From Halolactibacillus miurensis (GTDB lineage: Bacteria; Bacillota; Bacilli; Bacillales; Amphibacillaceae): DNA of 58,059 nucleotides. The position numbers and the translations under genes were made by a program. Positions 28,150-37,125 of the stretch are shown here, piece by piece. Location of the stretch: positions 1-58,059 of the forward strand of contig NZ_FPAI01000018.1 in NCBI RefSeq assembly GCF_900116255.1, written 5' to 3'. A model generated the notes under the pieces. It was not told where the DNA came from and ran no database searches. It worked only from the letters and a program-made list of their open reading frames with translations. The stretch's first letter is position 1; the number at the start of each line of letters is the position of its first letter.

Positions 28150-28782
28150 TTACGCTACTTTTTTTACTTTTGCTGGTTTTTTAAATACGCCAAAAGGTTG
28201 GCCGACAGGTAAAACAACTTGACCAAAGTGTGTATTTAAAACAACAGCGGCACTGCCATAGAATGATAATAAAGCAATTAGTAATTCACTGACGGCCGCA
28301 AGCATATGTGTGCCTTCGTACCAGATACCAAAGCTACTTAATGATAAACCAATAAATAAGAAATCAATAAAGACAAAAATAAAGAATAATACTTTATGTG
28401 TTTCCATTGCACCAACGGTCATGAAGACACTAAAGATCAGGTAACCAATAAAGGCAACACCGAGTTGGCGTGGATCACTTTGTGCCATCAACGCTTCACC
28501 AAACGCCCCCATATCAATTAACCACGTAAATCCAACGCCAAACCAAAATAACCCGAAAGCGCCAAAAGCTGTCGTACCGAAAATATTATTGTGTTTTGCA
28601 TCTTGTGTCGCCGCAAAGAGTTGCGCTAATCCACCTAAGAAAAATGCCCACGGAATAATGTTTGATACTCCTTCAGTTAAACCTAACTTTTGTGATGATG
28701 CGACAAGTGTGACCATCGCCAAACCGAATAAACCTAAGGCAGACGGATCAGCCGTTGTAATTTTTACTTCTTGTTTGTTCAA
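28150..28782 (-). CDS. GPR1/FUN34/YaaH (SatP) family acetate transporter
   Basis: Six membrane helices over 210 residues, with the family N-terminal motif in altered form (ADPSALGLFGLAM in place of NPxPLGL). SatP-type proteins move acetate and succinate across the membrane. The start is TTG at 28782, placed after AGGGGGAT; no ATG is close. A single-gene unit with its own terminator, directly before the IscB element. Confidence 0.88.
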   Translation of the reverse strand: MNKQEVKITTADPSALGLFGLAMVTLVASSQKLGLTEGVSNIIPWAFFLGGLAQLFAATQDAKHNNIFGTTAFGAFGLFWFGVGFTWLIDMGAFGEALMAQSDPRQLGVAFIGYLIFSVFMTVGAMETHKVLFFIFVFIDFLFIGLSLSSFGIWYEGTHMLAAVSELLIALLSFYGSAAVVLNTHFGQVVLPVGQPFGVFKKPAKVKKVA

Positions 28783-28883
28783 AATCGTTATCCCCCTAAA
28801 AATTCACATATGATGATACTTTACGCTGATTTCAAAGGGAAGTCAATAGTTATTTAACGAACTTAGGCAAGAAGTCTCCTTCC

Positions 28884-30227
28884 TCAAGCTCCGTCAGGAG
28901 CTAGGTGGGAGATGAATTGCCAATTGTTGTTATGATTTTTCACTGTCACATCTTTGAAACCGACTTGTTTGTATGTCTTTCCCGGTTTTGTGATATATAC
29001 ATTGTGGGTGTCTTTGATATAAAGACCCGAGGTGGTAAATCCGCTAACAAAGCCAACTTTTCCAAAAATGCGTACAGTGTTATTCAAATGAATACCTTTC
29101 ATTTCTTTTGTATTTTTTTTGTTGCGTTTTTTTGTTAGGTTCTTGTTCTTTCGACCTTTTCTAGCTGTCGCTTCGTGTAAAGAACGTTTTTTCTTTCTGA
29201 ATTGTTTGATATAAAACATAGAATTTGGATTTTGTTTGATTTGTTGGATGGCCGATATGGCAATCGCGTCATTATAATGTGTCTTCTCTAGATGAAGTTC
29301 TTTTCTTCTTGGCGTTGTTTCAGAACCGTAGATGATTCTAGCATCAGGATATCTACGAAACGTGCGTATTCTTAGGGTATTCATGAATGGCGGTTCTTTA
29401 TAGGTGGGTACTTTTTTTCTTTTCTCCATCCAGTGCCAAAGAATGTGTCCTCTTTTGTGATTGTCGCTTGTGTGACAATCTGTGCATACGCTAATTAAGT
29501 TTGAAGGTGCATCGCTTCCACCATGGCTTCGATAGATAATATGATGCATGTTAAGAATGTTCCCTTTTTTCTTGCACACTTGACAGGTGTAGTTGTCACG
29601 CGCAAAAACAAAGTAACGGATATTATGATACCCAAAGGTATCCCCTTCTTGATAAGCTTTTCCTTGAATGTCTGGATTTTTCATCTTTTGGACATCAAAC
29701 TTCCCAACTTCAATATGCACTTTTACCTTCGGTAAAAGGGAAGTAAAGGTATCAATCCAAAAGAATAGGTTTTGTGTACGACTTTCAAGACTAGGTGGTA
29801 GCCACCCCTTCGGTCTAGGGCTTGTAAAAGAAAGTTTTTTCTTAACCCATTTCCCTTTCTTGTTCGAGAAAACACGCGTTGTTTTATGTTTGAATTTACA
29901 TTTTCTATAACGTGTTTTACGAGAGCGTCTGCTTCTTCGGTAGATTTTTTTAGTTTCAAGTAGTCCCTTTACATTTTGGCGACATTCAATGTCGCCTTTT
30001 GCTAAGACTCTATCTTCTTGCGTAATCGCAACACCTGTGTACTTAGCGCCTAAATCAATACCGACATGCGATTCATGTGTTGTCTCTCCTGTCGGTATTA
30101 ACATTTGAATCGTAAAAGGTTTGTAGCTTATAATTTTGGCTTTCTTTTCTTTGAGTAACTGTCTTGCTTTTTGGTTTTTACAAGGGTCCAAATTGGACCC
30201 TCGCATTGATTTGACGAATACTCTCAA
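28884..30227 (-). CDS. iscB: IscB RNA-guided nuclease
   Basis: IscB is the Cas9-related nuclease encoded by IS200/IS605-group elements. Domains in order: PLMP (residues 1-43), RuvC-I GIDLGAKYTG (Asp58), Arg-rich bridge helix (about 95-110), RuvC-II HIEVGKFD (Glu173), HNH (about 205-265, with CQVC and CTDC pairs that can bind zinc, and His229, Asn243, His252), RuvC-III KTHYNDA (His317, Asp320), then a Lys-rich C-terminal target-binding domain. All catalytic residues are present and the length (447) is typical. The start is TTG 30227 after AAGGAGG. The last codons lie in the element's left-end hairpin. Neighbouring omega-RNA supports a working locus. Confidence 0.95.
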   Translation of the reverse strand: MRVFVKSMRGSNLDPCKNQKARQLLKEKKAKIISYKPFTIQMLIPTGETTHESHVGIDLGAKYTGVAITQEDRVLAKGDIECRQNVKGLLETKKIYRRSRRSRKTRYRKCKFKHKTTRVFSNKKGKWVKKKLSFTSPRPKGWLPPSLESRTQNLFFWIDTFTSLLPKVKVHIEVGKFDVQKMKNPDIQGKAYQEGDTFGYHNIRYFVFARDNYTCQVCKKKGNILNMHHIIYRSHGGSDAPSNLISVCTDCHTSDNHKRGHILWHWMEKRKKVPTYKEPPFMNTLRIRTFRRYPDARIIYGSETTPRRKELHLEKTHYNDAIAISAIQQIKQNPNSMFYIKQFRKKKRSLHEATARKGRKNKNLTKKRNKKNTKEMKGIHLNNTVRIFGKVGFVSGFTTSGLYIKDTHNVYITKPGKTYKQVGFKDVTVKNHNNNWQFISHLAPDGA

Positions 30228-30239
30228 GATTCGTCCTCC

Positions 30240-30469
30240 TTTTAGAGTTAGTTTCCCTTCGCCAATGTTAGAAAAGCTTCGTGCAACAGGTTGACCACTC
30301 CTACCTCTCAGAGTTGTTACAGCGCCTGAACGACAAAATGTACTAGGGAATCATACAAAGCCGTATTCACTTTTCTAACGTAGTCCTCGAAAGACTTAGG
30401 CTAGACAATTAGGGCTTTTACAAGCCCCCACTTCAAAACGCGTTAGCGTTTAAGTGGGGGGTAATTGAC
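30240..30469 (-). ncRNA. Predicted omega-RNA of iscB
   Basis: Known IscB omega-RNAs lie directly upstream of iscB with the guide at the 5' end, in flanking DNA. The minus strand here shows a strong first stem (CCCCCACTT with AAGTGGGGG, inner AAACGC/GCGTTT), a GGGCTT/AAGCCC hairpin, and a 10-base long-range pair GTTAGAAAAG (30379-30370) with CTTTTCTAAC (30276-30267) that would close a multibranch core. Structure is read by eye and expression is inferred. Confidence 0.75.
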
Positions 30470-30548
30470 ATATGTGGTTAAAACCTTTGATGCACTATTT
30501 TGATCACCCGATATTCTCATGATAGGATTGGGTAAATTAATTGGGATG

Positions 30549-31421
30549 TTAATCATAACGATAAAAATCTACCGCTAATTGATCTAATTGCTTTTCAGTC
30601 ACATTTGTTAAACTCATAATCATTTGATATTTAAATCCTTCTTTAATCATATTGGTTGCAATCTTACTTCTTTCCGCCCATGCACCTGTTTGTTTGCCGA
30701 GTTTTAAAAGCTTTTGGTCATGCCCAGATTGGTTTATACTTGGACGGTCATGGACCTCTTGTGTATCATTAAATGGCATTTGGGTTATAAGTTGGTAACT
30801 TTCATAAATAAGTGCATCGTCCTGCAATAGGTCAGGTAAAGGCCTCTCAATATCCATCGAATGCAGAATATGTTTGAATAGGCCCATCCAACGTTGTAGT
30901 GGCGAATCAAGGTGGGGGTCATTAAACTTTGGCAACTCTAAATAATGCATTTCTTCTACATCTTTTAGCGTCGTATGTGCTTCAAAGTCTTTATAACGAT
31001 AAACAGTATGATAGTGAGGACACTCTTGAAGTAAATTGAAATTGGCAAGCTTAATAAAGTAGGTTTTCTTGATGAGGTGAAAAGGTGTGTTAATAGTAAA
31101 TTGTTCGTATGTCGTTGGATGCTCAAACAGCTGAAATTGGTTACTATATGTTTCATGTTTAACATAAAGATAAATATCTAAATGTTCTTGTTTTGTCGTT
31201 CTTGCTTTGACATGGAGCTGTGTCTCTAAATGATGCGTGTCTTCCGGTCTTTGGTTTTGACGAATATAGACAATCTCACTAATAGGACCACTCAATGTCT
31301 CTTCTAAAATGCTGTTCAAAAAATAGTTAAGACGTTGATGTGAATGCGAGATCGATCGACAAAACAGATGGTTAACGACAGTAGCTAATGTAATAGATGA
31401 ACAATGTGGTGAACTCGACAA
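30549..31421 (-). CDS. Rpn/PD-(D/E)XK transposase-like nuclease family protein, possibly inactive
   Basis: The N-terminal pattern (NHLFCRS...RLNYFLNSILEE) and general layout match the Rpn/YhgA-like recombination-promoting nuclease family. The strand expected to carry D...ExQ instead reads LETQLHVKA...LDIYLYVKH, so the usual acidic residues are not evident. About 290 residues is normal for the family. I favour TTG 31421, eight bases after AAGGAG; GTG 31430 is too close to that site. It lies beside the IscB element. A divergent active member cannot be ruled out. Confidence 0.6.
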   Translation of the reverse strand: MSSSPHCSSITLATVVNHLFCRSISHSHQRLNYFLNSILEETLSGPISEIVYIRQNQRPEDTHHLETQLHVKARTTKQEHLDIYLYVKHETYSNQFQLFEHPTTYEQFTINTPFHLIKKTYFIKLANFNLLQECPHYHTVYRYKDFEAHTTLKDVEEMHYLELPKFNDPHLDSPLQRWMGLFKHILHSMDIERPLPDLLQDDALIYESYQLITQMPFNDTQEVHDRPSINQSGHDQKLLKLGKQTGAWAERSKIATNMIKEGFKYQMIMSLTNVTEKQLDQLAVDFYRYD

Positions 31422-31574
31422 ATTTCTCACTCCTTTTTCTTTAAATTACCACATAACTCCGACTTTGTAAACGCTTTATTTGTGTATTTATTCACAATTT
31501 TCAGTGAAACTCAACATTTTATTCAAAATTAAGTCATTTTCCTGTATCTTTTCATACATTTGATCCGCCGTAAT

Positions 31575-31620
31575 TAAAAAGCCGCGCTTCTAGCAAAGAT
31601 AATGTTAGAAGAGCGGCTTG
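31575..31620 (-). terminator. Terminator after the rRNA methyltransferase gene
   Basis: Minus strand AAGCCGC(T)CTTCTA pairs with TAGAAGCGCGGCTT and is followed by TTTAATT. Confidence 0.75.
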
Positions 31621-31625
31621 ATATA

Positions 31626-32822
31626 TTAACTTAATTTTTGTATAAACACCACTTTTAAGTAATGGCTTTCTTTAAAGGTTTCATCATACGGAAAATCTTC
31701 CGGCTGTGAGTACGTTTCTAAAATTTTATAAGTCGCCTGTTGATTATGAAACGCACGTTTAATAAATTGCTTAAATTTTTTCATATCAAATCCACTGTAA
31801 TTCGTTGATGCGACAATGACGCCACCACTCTTTGTTAACTGGAGGGCTTGTTCTAGTAACGCGACATAATCTTTTTGTACACTAAAGACGCGCTTTTTCG
31901 ACCGGGCAAAGCTCGGTGGGTCAAGGACAACAAGGTCATAGGTGAGGGCGTGTTTTAACGCATAATCAAAATAATTAAAGACATCCATGACCCGAATGTC
32001 CTGTGCTTCAAAGTCAATACCGTTCGCACTAAACTGCGCAATCGTCATCGGCAGGCTACGCTTAGCTAAATCAACACTCGTCGTTTTATCTGCGCCTCCT
32101 AGTGCCGCATAGACAGAGAAAGCACCCGTATAAGAGAAGGCATTTAACATCGTCTTTCCTTGACTGTACTGCTCTCTAATCCGCTCTCTTACTTCGCGTT
32201 GATCTAAAAAGATACCGGTCATTGGTCCATCATTTAAATCCACATTAAACCAAACCCCGTTCTCTTTAACCATAATCGGAAACTCCACACGTTCACCTCT
32301 TACGAAATCATCCGCCTCAATATATTTACCCCCTTCACGGAAGCGTTTCTTTTGATAAATGGCTTTGACGGGATAAGCCGCTTCTAAGGCGTCTAAAATA
32401 TTGGCACGATGTTCATAAATCCCCAAGCTATACCACTGAACGAGCGCACAATCATTGTATAAATCAATGCTGATCCCCCCAAGCCCATCACCTTCTCCAT
32501 TGAAGAGACGAAAAGCCGTTGTTCCTTCATCACGAAACAGTTTTTGACGTTTGCCAATCGCATCGCTAAATAACTGTCTTAACCAATCTGTCGTTAAATA
32601 GACAGAGGCGTCTCGCGTAAAGACCCAACCATAGCCTTTATTTTGATGACCGTGATACCCTCTGGCAATAAAGACACCTTCCGGTGTCATTAAATCTAAA
32701 TAGACACCTTCTGTTTTAAGATCCTCTAATACTGGACTTAATGATTTCGGAATATGTTGGTACCCTTCATAATATTGTTTGACCAATCGATGATCTATCT
32801 TTATTTCTACTGTCTCTGTCAT
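31626..32822 (-). CDS. rlmI: Class I SAM-dependent rRNA cytosine methyltransferase (RlmI type)
   Basis: The family methylates 23S rRNA cytosine (C1962 in E. coli RlmI); the B. subtilis counterpart is YwbD. An N-terminal RNA-binding (PUA-like) part is followed by an EEHUB-type insert and the Rossmann methyltransferase core: TMLNAFSYTGAFSVYA binds SAM and VVLDPPSFARSK is the catalytic motif IV. Length 398 is typical. GAAAGAGGTAA precedes the ATG. It stands alone between the Rpn-like and AEC genes. Confidence 0.88.
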   Translation of the reverse strand: MTETVEIKIDHRLVKQYYEGYQHIPKSLSPVLEDLKTEGVYLDLMTPEGVFIARGYHGHQNKGYGWVFTRDASVYLTTDWLRQLFSDAIGKRQKLFRDEGTTAFRLFNGEGDGLGGISIDLYNDCALVQWYSLGIYEHRANILDALEAAYPVKAIYQKKRFREGGKYIEADDFVRGERVEFPIMVKENGVWFNVDLNDGPMTGIFLDQREVRERIREQYSQGKTMLNAFSYTGAFSVYAALGGADKTTSVDLAKRSLPMTIAQFSANGIDFEAQDIRVMDVFNYFDYALKHALTYDLVVLDPPSFARSKKRVFSVQKDYVALLEQALQLTKSGGVIVASTNYSGFDMKKFKQFIKRAFHNQQATYKILETYSQPEDFPYDETFKESHYLKVVFIQKLS

Positions 32823-32927
32823 AAGTTTACCTCTTTCTTTTCATTGTTAGTATCGTCACTTCATGTTCTTTGCGCTCATTGCTCTTTACCTGACACATGT
32901 TTTTCTACAGTTGATAAGTCATTAACT

Positions 32928-33881
32928 TTAAAATAGATAGCCCGACAAGTAAATAATCACACTAACCGTCACTGAACTACATAACGTGGAGACAAGAACG
33001 ACTTGTGAGGCATAATCTTTATATTGACTATACTCTTGTGCAATAATGGCACTGTTTACGGATGTTGGCATCGCTGAGCCAATAAACAAGGCTTGTGCCA
33101 TCACACCGTCTAGACCCGTTACGAGAATAATGAGATAAGCCACCATTGGACCAATCAATAACCTTAAGAGCAAACTCATATACACATCAATCATCGCCGA
33201 CTTTACATTAATGACAGCTACTTGTGCTCCTAACGTCGTTAAAGCAAAAGCGACCATCGCATTCGCAATATAATCGGTTGGGACAATAATCACATTAGGC
33301 AAGTCAATATTGAAATAATTAAACAAAATGCCAGCTAGTAGCGCGTACAAGACAGGCATACGAAAATAACCTAACAGAGCTCGCAGTTTACCCTTTTGAT
33401 TTTTATTCAGCGAAAATATTCCATAGGAAAACAAAAAGATGTTTTGAAACGTCAACATCAATACTTGAATCGACATCGCAAATGGGTCACCTTGGAACAC
33501 TAAATCATTCACAGGTATGCCGTAATTACCTGAATTTATAAACATCCCACTGTTTGTAAAAATCGTTTGCTTTTCTTTTGGCATATGTAATACTTTCGCC
33601 AACAGTTGACTGATGATAAACACAATAAAAGCAAAAACTATCAAAAAACCAATCACCGTGCCAAATAGCTCAAGATTTAATTCTGTATGATACAGTCGAT
33701 TAAAAATAAAACCTGGGGCAAGTAAATAAATATTGAGTTTTGCTAGTGTGGATAAATCTAATTTGAATTTCAATTGGACTAAGTAGCCTAGTCCAATCAG
33801 AATAAAAATCGGTGCAATAATATCGATTAAAATCATCAATAGCGCTTCGATGATTGTCATCCCCTCTCTTGTGGCCATCAT
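32928..33881 (-). CDS. AEC family (auxin efflux carrier-like) transporter
   Basis: About ten membrane helices, with the AEC pattern GNYGIPV after helix 3 and LGAQVA in the second half. Bacterial members export or import carboxylates such as malate. The start is uncertain: ATG 33881 lacks a clear site, while ATG 33860 is hard against GAGAGGGG. The gene follows the gluconokinase-like gene and may share its transcript. Confidence 0.85.
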   Translation of the reverse strand: MMATREGMTIIEALLMILIDIIAPIFILIGLGYLVQLKFKLDLSTLAKLNIYLLAPGFIFNRLYHTELNLELFGTVIGFLIVFAFIVFIISQLLAKVLHMPKEKQTIFTNSGMFINSGNYGIPVNDLVFQGDPFAMSIQVLMLTFQNIFLFSYGIFSLNKNQKGKLRALLGYFRMPVLYALLAGILFNYFNIDLPNVIIVPTDYIANAMVAFALTTLGAQVAVINVKSAMIDVYMSLLLRLLIGPMVAYLIILVTGLDGVMAQALFIGSAMPTSVNSAIIAQEYSQYKDYASQVVLVSTLCSSVTVSVIIYLSGYLF

Positions 33882-33926
33882 TTTTCTGTTTATATAAGAT
33901 GGTTAAGTTCCGTATTTAGTTTAGTC

Positions 33927-35318
33927 TTATTTTAAAACACCCTGAAGATAACGTGCATAATAATCCTCTTGTTGTTTAGTCGGCTGTTGCGTGATTATTT
34001 GAGCATCCTCTTGTTGTTCTATATCAACAAGTAATCTTAACGCGCCTCTACTCGTTTGTTCTAGCGTCGTTGACTCAATCACGGAGACATTGAGTACCTG
34101 GCTTATTAGCACTTTAAATTGTGGGACTTTAAAAAATCCCCCTGATATATGTACGGTATGAATGTCTCCAGTGACGTTCTTCAACGTATCAAATACATGA
34201 CGTAAATTAAACATTATTCCGTAGACGACCGCTTTCACCATGTCTGCTTTTGAGTGACTCATTTTTAAACCATTTAATTGACCGGTCCGTCCCGTATCCC
34301 AAAACGGCGCTCGTTCACCGTTAAGATGGGGAATAAAGATTAATGACGGATCAAACATCTCAAAATCGAGTGTGTCGATATAAGCATAAACGGCTGTTGT
34401 TCCATCAAACAATAAATCATCTAACCATTTTAAAACATTACCGCCATTGTTCACAGCACCACCAATAACCCAGTGCTTATCGTCAAGGTAATAGCAAAAC
34501 AAACGCCCCTTCTCATCAACGTACGGCTTTGGTACAGTCATCCGGATAGCACCGCTCGTACCAATCGTGAGATGCACATCTTGTGTATTAAGTCCTTCTG
34601 AAATATTCGCTAACACACCATCACTCGATCCAATCATGACACGATGAGAAAACCCAAGCGCCGCTCGTATTTTTTCAGTCACCATTCGCGTATGAGTGAC
34701 TGGGACGAGCTCAGGCAATTGATCTACTTTAAGATCAACGTAAGCTAAAATCTCATCATCATAAGTTAGCGTATCACTATTAAATAGACCTGTCGAAGAG
34801 GCTAAAGAAAAATCAAGTTCATGATAACCGGTAAGGTGATACCAAAGATATGTTTTCATATCAATCCATAAGACATTGGTCAGTGTTTGTTTTAACGCTT
34901 GACCTGCCTTAGTTTCCTTCAGCCATAGTAGCTTAGCGAATGGACTCATTGGGTGAATCGGTGTTTTAGTTTTAGAAAAAAATGTTTGTGCCTTCGGTGT
35001 CTCTTTAAAGATATCTATCACCGTACTTGCTCGTTGATCAGCCCAGATCATCAACTTAGTTTGAGGTTGAAAATCTTGGTTTACAGCCATCAAACTATGC
35101 ATGGCCCCAGACAGAATAATGGTGTCACTTTTTGTTAGCTTGAGTTTTTGTAAACAACCAAAAACAGCTTCAATAATGGTGTCTGGATCTTGTTCAGCTT
35201 GACCATGATCTGTGTACATCGTTGGATAGGTTTGTGATTGTTCATCGATCACATAATGGGCGTCATTAAACTGCAGCACTTTCACGGCTGTTGTTCCTAC
35301 ATCAATTGTTACTGTCAT
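33927..35318 (-). CDS. FGGY family sugar kinase, gluconokinase-like
   Basis: An ASKHA-fold kinase that phosphorylates a sugar or sugar acid with ATP. Key motifs are IDVGTTAVKV (phosphate 1), SGAMHSLM near residue 80 (similar to GntK), WADQRAS, GTSGAIRM (phosphate 2) and HISGGFFK (adenosine). ATG 35318 follows GAGGGATGATA. A frame reaching back to 35495 would run into the upstream terminator and is rejected. At 463 residues it is a little short for the family. Gluconate is the best guess, not proven. Confidence 0.85.
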   Translation of the reverse strand: MTVTIDVGTTAVKVLQFNDAHYVIDEQSQTYPTMYTDHGQAEQDPDTIIEAVFGCLQKLKLTKSDTIILSGAMHSLMAVNQDFQPQTKLMIWADQRASTVIDIFKETPKAQTFFSKTKTPIHPMSPFAKLLWLKETKAGQALKQTLTNVLWIDMKTYLWYHLTGYHELDFSLASSTGLFNSDTLTYDDEILAYVDLKVDQLPELVPVTHTRMVTEKIRAALGFSHRVMIGSSDGVLANISEGLNTQDVHLTIGTSGAIRMTVPKPYVDEKGRLFCYYLDDKHWVIGGAVNNGGNVLKWLDDLLFDGTTAVYAYIDTLDFEMFDPSLIFIPHLNGERAPFWDTGRTGQLNGLKMSHSKADMVKAVVYGIMFNLRHVFDTLKNVTGDIHTVHISGGFFKVPQFKVLISQVLNVSVIESTTLEQTSRGALRLLVDIEQQEDAQIITQQPTKQQEDYYARYLQGVLK

Positions 35319-35361
35319 TATCATCCCTCGTTTCAATGCGTTCGCTTTTATACACTCGTTT

Positions 35362-35391
35362 ATTATATTTACCCATTCTACCTTAAACCAA
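35362..35391 (-). promoter_or_regulatory. Likely promoter of the sugar kinase gene
   Basis: Minus strand TTGGTT (35391-35386), 18 bases, TATAAT (35367-35362), lying directly after the ubiB terminator. Confidence 0.55.
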
Positions 35392-35392
35392 T

Positions 35393-35420
35393 AAAAAACG
35401 CACATGGTGTTATGTGCGTT
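35393..35420 (-). terminator. Terminator at the end of ubiB
   Basis: Minus strand AACGCACAT pairs with ATGTGCGTT, followed by TTTTATT. The stem begins inside the ubiB stop codon. Confidence 0.85.
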
Positions 35421-37101
35421 AAAAACGTCCCGATTTAAAGATGGCATAGATAAGCCAAAGAAACATACCAACAGCCACAAACGACCCGATCTCAATCACA
35501 GGTAGACGCCAGAGAATCGTCGTCTCTCCTGTTAAAGCCGCTCCAACAATTAAACCGACCATAATGATACTAAAAGCCAGTAAAATAATCGCAAATGACA
35601 ACTGATTGCTCACACGATCCAACTTTTTTAAGATTAAATCAATATCAGGCATCGAAATATCTAGACGAACTTTGCCTTTTTTCACAATCGACCGCAGTTG
35701 TTTTAACTGATCAGGTAAGTCGCGCCATAGGCCGTACCAATCAAGCCACTGATTGACTATCCCGTCTTTCATACGTTCCGGTCGGAATCGGTCCCGTAAT
35801 AGCTTTTCTCCGAACGGTTTAGCCATTTCAACTAAACTAAGCGTAGGATCGAGTTGCTCGATCGTTCCTTCAAGGGTTAATAATGTTTTACCGAGTAAGG
35901 TAAAGTCACTTGATAATTCAATACGATGTTTATAGGCAATCTGAAATAATTCACGAATCGCATCAGCCAGACGAATCTCTTTAAGTGATTGACGATAATA
36001 TTTCATCATTAATCGGTCGACATCATTCGTCAGTGCCTTTTTATTAATATCATCTGGCGCCATCCCCATATCTAGCAAGACTTCTACCATTTGATTGGTA
36101 TCTTCCTTTGTCATCGCAATAACAAGTTCAGAAAAAGATTGTTTCATCTCCGGTGATAGTTGTCCGACCATACCAAAGTCCAGTAAGACTAAACGGCCGT
36201 CTTCTAGACGCATAATATTACCTGGATGTGGATCGGCATGAAAGAAGCCATCGATTAACACTTGCTTAAACGTCGCATCCACGATTTGTTCGGCTAGCCG
36301 TTTTTTGACTGCATCATTTGTATCACGAGCGATGACATCCTTTAATTTTTCACCACTGACATAGTCCATCACAAGTACACGCTTCGTCGTATAATAGTGA
36401 TAAGCATCTGGAATGTAAATATCAGGGTCTCGTCTAAATTGAGCTTTAATTCGCGACATATGATGGGCTTCAATTGTATAATCAAGCTCCATCTTCAGTG
36501 TTTCTTTTAGTTCTTCCACAATCTCTTTTAATTGATAACGTTTAGCCCAATCTAAACGCATTTCAGCAAGCTGCGCCATCTCCATCAAAATGTCAAAATC
36601 AATATCGATTTTTTTTGAGATTTCTGGCCGTTGCACTTTTACTGCTACTTCTTCACCAGACTGAAGCACAGCCCGGTGTACTTGACCAATAGAGGCGGCT
36701 GCCAGCGGGACTTCTTCAAACACATCAAAGACCTGAAGAAGATCTTGGTCCAACTCTTCCTCAATAATGTCTTTGACTTGGCTATAAGGAAAATGAGGCA
36801 CATGTGACTGTAGTTTCTCTAACTCTAAAATCACATCTTCCGGAAACAGATCTGGACGGGTACTCATCACTTGCCCGAGTTTAATAAACGTCGGCCCTAG
36901 TTCCTCTAGAATCCGGCGAATGCGCACGCCTAACGTTTTCCGGTCATCTTCTTTTTTCTCTTCTTTTAAAGCGGATTTTTTAGGTAAGATATGTAAGTCG
37001 TTGAGCCCGAGGTCTTTAATGACATACCCGAGCCCGTTTCGTGAAAAGGCAATGACAATATCTTTATAACGATTAAGATGTCGTATATGTTTTCCGATCA
37101 T
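35419..37101 (-). CDS. UbiB/ABC1 (AarF) family atypical kinase
   Basis: A protein kinase-like fold of 560 residues with two C-terminal membrane helices. The family motifs are present: FIKLGQVMSTRPD (KxGQ), PLAAASIGQVHRA (Ala-rich loop), ADPHPGN and LLDFGMVGQ. UbiB relatives support isoprenoid quinone biosynthesis or transport in membranes and may act as ATPases. The phasin-like gene just upstream is a frequent partner in Bacilli. The start overlaps no other gene and is preceded by AAAGGGTGATG. Confidence 0.9.
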   Translation of the reverse strand: MIGKHIRHLNRYKDIVIAFSRNGLGYVIKDLGLNDLHILPKKSALKEEKKEDDRKTLGVRIRRILEELGPTFIKLGQVMSTRPDLFPEDVILELEKLQSHVPHFPYSQVKDIIEEELDQDLLQVFDVFEEVPLAAASIGQVHRAVLQSGEEVAVKVQRPEISKKIDIDFDILMEMAQLAEMRLDWAKRYQLKEIVEELKETLKMELDYTIEAHHMSRIKAQFRRDPDIYIPDAYHYYTTKRVLVMDYVSGEKLKDVIARDTNDAVKKRLAEQIVDATFKQVLIDGFFHADPHPGNIMRLEDGRLVLLDFGMVGQLSPEMKQSFSELVIAMTKEDTNQMVEVLLDMGMAPDDINKKALTNDVDRLMMKYYRQSLKEIRLADAIRELFQIAYKHRIELSSDFTLLGKTLLTLEGTIEQLDPTLSLVEMAKPFGEKLLRDRFRPERMKDGIVNQWLDWYGLWRDLPDQLKQLRSIVKKGKVRLDISMPDIDLILKKLDRVSNQLSFAIILLAFSIIMVGLIVGAALTGETTILWRLPVIEIGSFVAVGMFLWLIYAIFKSGRF

Positions 37102-37125
37102 GTGTCATCACCCTTTCTCTATCCG

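Larger units (their letters stand above)
28867..30469 (-). mobile_element. IscB-carrying IS200/IS605-group element
   Basis: The left edge (plus strand) is CTTAG then GCAAGAAGTCTCCTTCCTCAA, with a hairpin AGCTCCGTCAGGAGCT followed by AGGTGGGAG. The right edge is a stem closing AAGTGGGGGG then TAATTGAC. Both ends resemble the solo copy at 53737-53792 and the TnpB right end. It has no tnpA, so it would depend on a transposase from elsewhere. The cut at 30469 is inferred from alignment with TTCAA in the other copies and may be off by a few bases. Confidence 0.75.

Noticed and set aside
31450-31500. cre site upstream of the Rpn-like gene (TTGTAAACGCTTTATT)
   Set aside because: Two mismatches in the essential right half; no promoter or sugar-related gene is linked to it.
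33927-35495. Longer sugar kinase start at 35495
   Set aside because: The added 59 codons run through the ubiB terminator and into ubiB and are unlike any kinase; ATG 35318 has a ribosome site.
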